In this document: one piece after another, positions 5,985-6,542 of the stretch
How positions within the stretch are numbered: position 1 is the stretch's first letter
Layout: each line of letters starts with the position of its first letter
From: Methanomassiliicoccales archaeon
GTDB taxonomy: Archaea > Thermoplasmatota > Thermoplasmata > Methanomassiliicoccales > JACIVX01
DNA: 6,542 nt
Reading direction: 5' to 3'
Assembly (NCBI GenBank): GCA_028682925.1
Contig: JAJRAG010000207.1
Coordinates: 1-6,542, forward strand
Translations under genes and position numbers: made by a program
The notes under the pieces: generated by a model
Databases searched by the model: none
Told to the model about the DNA's origin: nothing
The model's input: only the letters and a program-made list of their open reading frames with translations

Positions 5985-6542
5985 CTACACGAACTCCCAG
6001 TCTGTCGAGCTGCTCTGCGATCTCTCGGAGAATTGACTGTTTCTCGGAACATTCGGCTTCAGGGCTCTGCCAACTAGCCCTTCCGAGGATCCGTTCGCCT
6101 TCTTGTGAACCATCTTTTCCACTCTTTTCTGGTTCTGGAGCATCGTATGGGCGCGCTGTTCAATCAGCTTCCTTTCCTTCGGTGTCAACGATGTCTTTGC
6201 CTCGTCCCTTTCAATCTGTCTGCGAGCTGATCTAAGAGGCCTGAGCTCATCCTCTTCCGATCCTGCGCTTGCCCCGAGCGATCTCATTTCATCGAAACCC
6301 GTATTTCGAGCCTGGGTTCCTCGTGCTGATCCTCGATGCAATAGTGACCAGGAGGGACGAGGGGAGGTAGTTTCTCGTGGAGAATCGTTGCCTTCCACCA
6401 CGACGGTCGTGTTCGGACTGCCGTGATGAGTGACATATTCCAATTCCCTCCTGGTCTGGTCGGAAAGAATTCCGCCAATGTATGCGAAGGCAACCGTGAT
6501 CAAGTAACTGTCCAGCCTCAGGGAGGCAGTCGACTGCATCAA
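5985..6542 (-). CDS. Unrecognised open reading frame, reaches the window edge; coding status doubtful
   Basis: This frame is open for 185 codons from the right edge (TTG at 6542, ATG at 6539) to a TAG at 5985 and may continue beyond the window. I recognise no family. The first 50 or so codons have about 70 percent G/C in third positions, like coding sequence here, and include a hydrophobic stretch (about residues 13-26). The middle (about 6225-6383) falls to near 40 percent and reads poorly, while the last third (KERKLIEQRAHTML at about 122-135) is again gene-like, charged and probably helical. The end is serine-rich and unlike a folded protein. It may be a real poorly conserved gene, a gene with frameshifts, or two or more smaller genes. 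If it is not coding, 5793-6542 contains no secure gene. Confidence 0.4.
   Translation of the reverse strand: MMQSTASLRLDSYLITVAFAYIGGILSDQTRRELEYVTHHGSPNTTVVVEGNDSPRETTSPRPSWSLLHRGSARGTQARNTGFDEMRSLGASAGSEEDELRPLRSARRQIERDEAKTSLTPKERKLIEQRAHTMLQNQKRVEKMVHKKANGSSEGLVGRALKPNVPRNSQFSERSQSSSTDWEFV
6284..6436 (-). CDS. Candidate 50-residue small protein, alternative to the longer frame
   Basis: This is a 50-codon frame starting ATG at 6436 with AGGAGG at 6452-6447, 10 nt upstream, the best ribosome binding site at this end of the window. It contains PPLVPPGHYCIEDQHEEP at about 25-42 and has better third-position G/C than the overlapping frame in its second half. Its TGA overlaps an ATG at 6287 as ATGA, which would start a 100-residue version of the overlapping frame down to 5985. 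No family is recognised, and it conflicts with the 185-codon frame, so at most one interpretation is right. Confidence 0.25.
   Translation of the reverse strand: MSLITAVRTRPSWWKATILHEKLPPLVPPGHYCIEDQHEEPRLEIRVSMK

Noticed and set aside
5870..6052. Minus-strand 60-codon frame between the right-hand frame and tfs
   Set aside because: It has a mixed composition, no ribosome binding site that I can see, spans the G/C hairpin and the inverted repeat, and has no recognised motif.
5981..6235. Plus-strand 84-codon serine-rich frame
   Set aside because: Its serine-rich composition is what the opposite strand of purine-rich sequence produces; no motif or ribosome binding site supports it.
5790..6542. 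A structured RNA gene (RNase P RNA, SRP RNA or tRNA) in the ambiguous right end
   Set aside because: I looked for the conserved RNase P GAGGAAAGTCC core, SRP helix 8 and tRNA arms on both strands and found none; a covariance-model search would settle it.

Overview
The window is archaeal. It carries a PCNA sliding clamp, a two-zinc-ribbon transcription factor S (TFS) and an archaeal/eukaryal-type ATP-dependent DNA ligase. A/T-rich TATA-like boxes lie about 25-40 nt ahead of several starts, and TTG or GTG starts occur. The gene content fits a euryarchaeote, and I lean to the Thermoplasmatota side, but the sequence alone does not prove that lineage.

Layout, left to right. Positions 1-1266 (minus) hold the first 422 codons of the DNA ligase, cut by the window edge; its adenylation motifs are all visible. 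Positions 1340-3780 (minus) hold a three-gene operon for the non-oxidative pentose phosphate pathway: transketolase N-terminal half, transketolase C-terminal half and a small TalC/FSA-family transaldolase. The two transketolase halves are joined by an ATGA overlap, and the transaldolase ribosome binding site lies inside the end of the C-half gene. Positions 3781-3909 are a divergent intergenic region with one promoter each way. Positions 3910-4686 (plus) encode a single HD-domain metal-dependent phosphohydrolase of unknown substrate. It converges on pcn (4683-5420, minus), and the two genes share the palindromic tetranucleotide CTAG as overlapping stop codons. Upstream of pcn lies tfs (5493-5792, minus), so a replication clamp and a transcript-cleavage factor sit together. 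The right end (about 5800-6542) is unresolved. A 185-codon minus-strand frame reaches the window edge, but its coding signal is uneven and other frames look better in places. There is also a short inverted repeat and a compact G/C hairpin just upstream of tfs.

How the genes work together: the transketolase/transaldolase set interconverts C3-C7 sugar phosphates and can supply ribose 5-phosphate and erythrose 4-phosphate. PCNA and the ligase are partners in Okazaki-fragment joining and repair. TFS rescues backtracked RNA polymerase. The HD protein probably hydrolyses a phosphate ester or a nucleotide, but nothing here names its substrate. I found no mobile element, CRISPR array, tRNA, rRNA or obvious new multi-gene system. 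The points most worth following are the ambiguous right end, the HD protein, and the residues that assign the aldolase-family enzyme as a true transaldolase.
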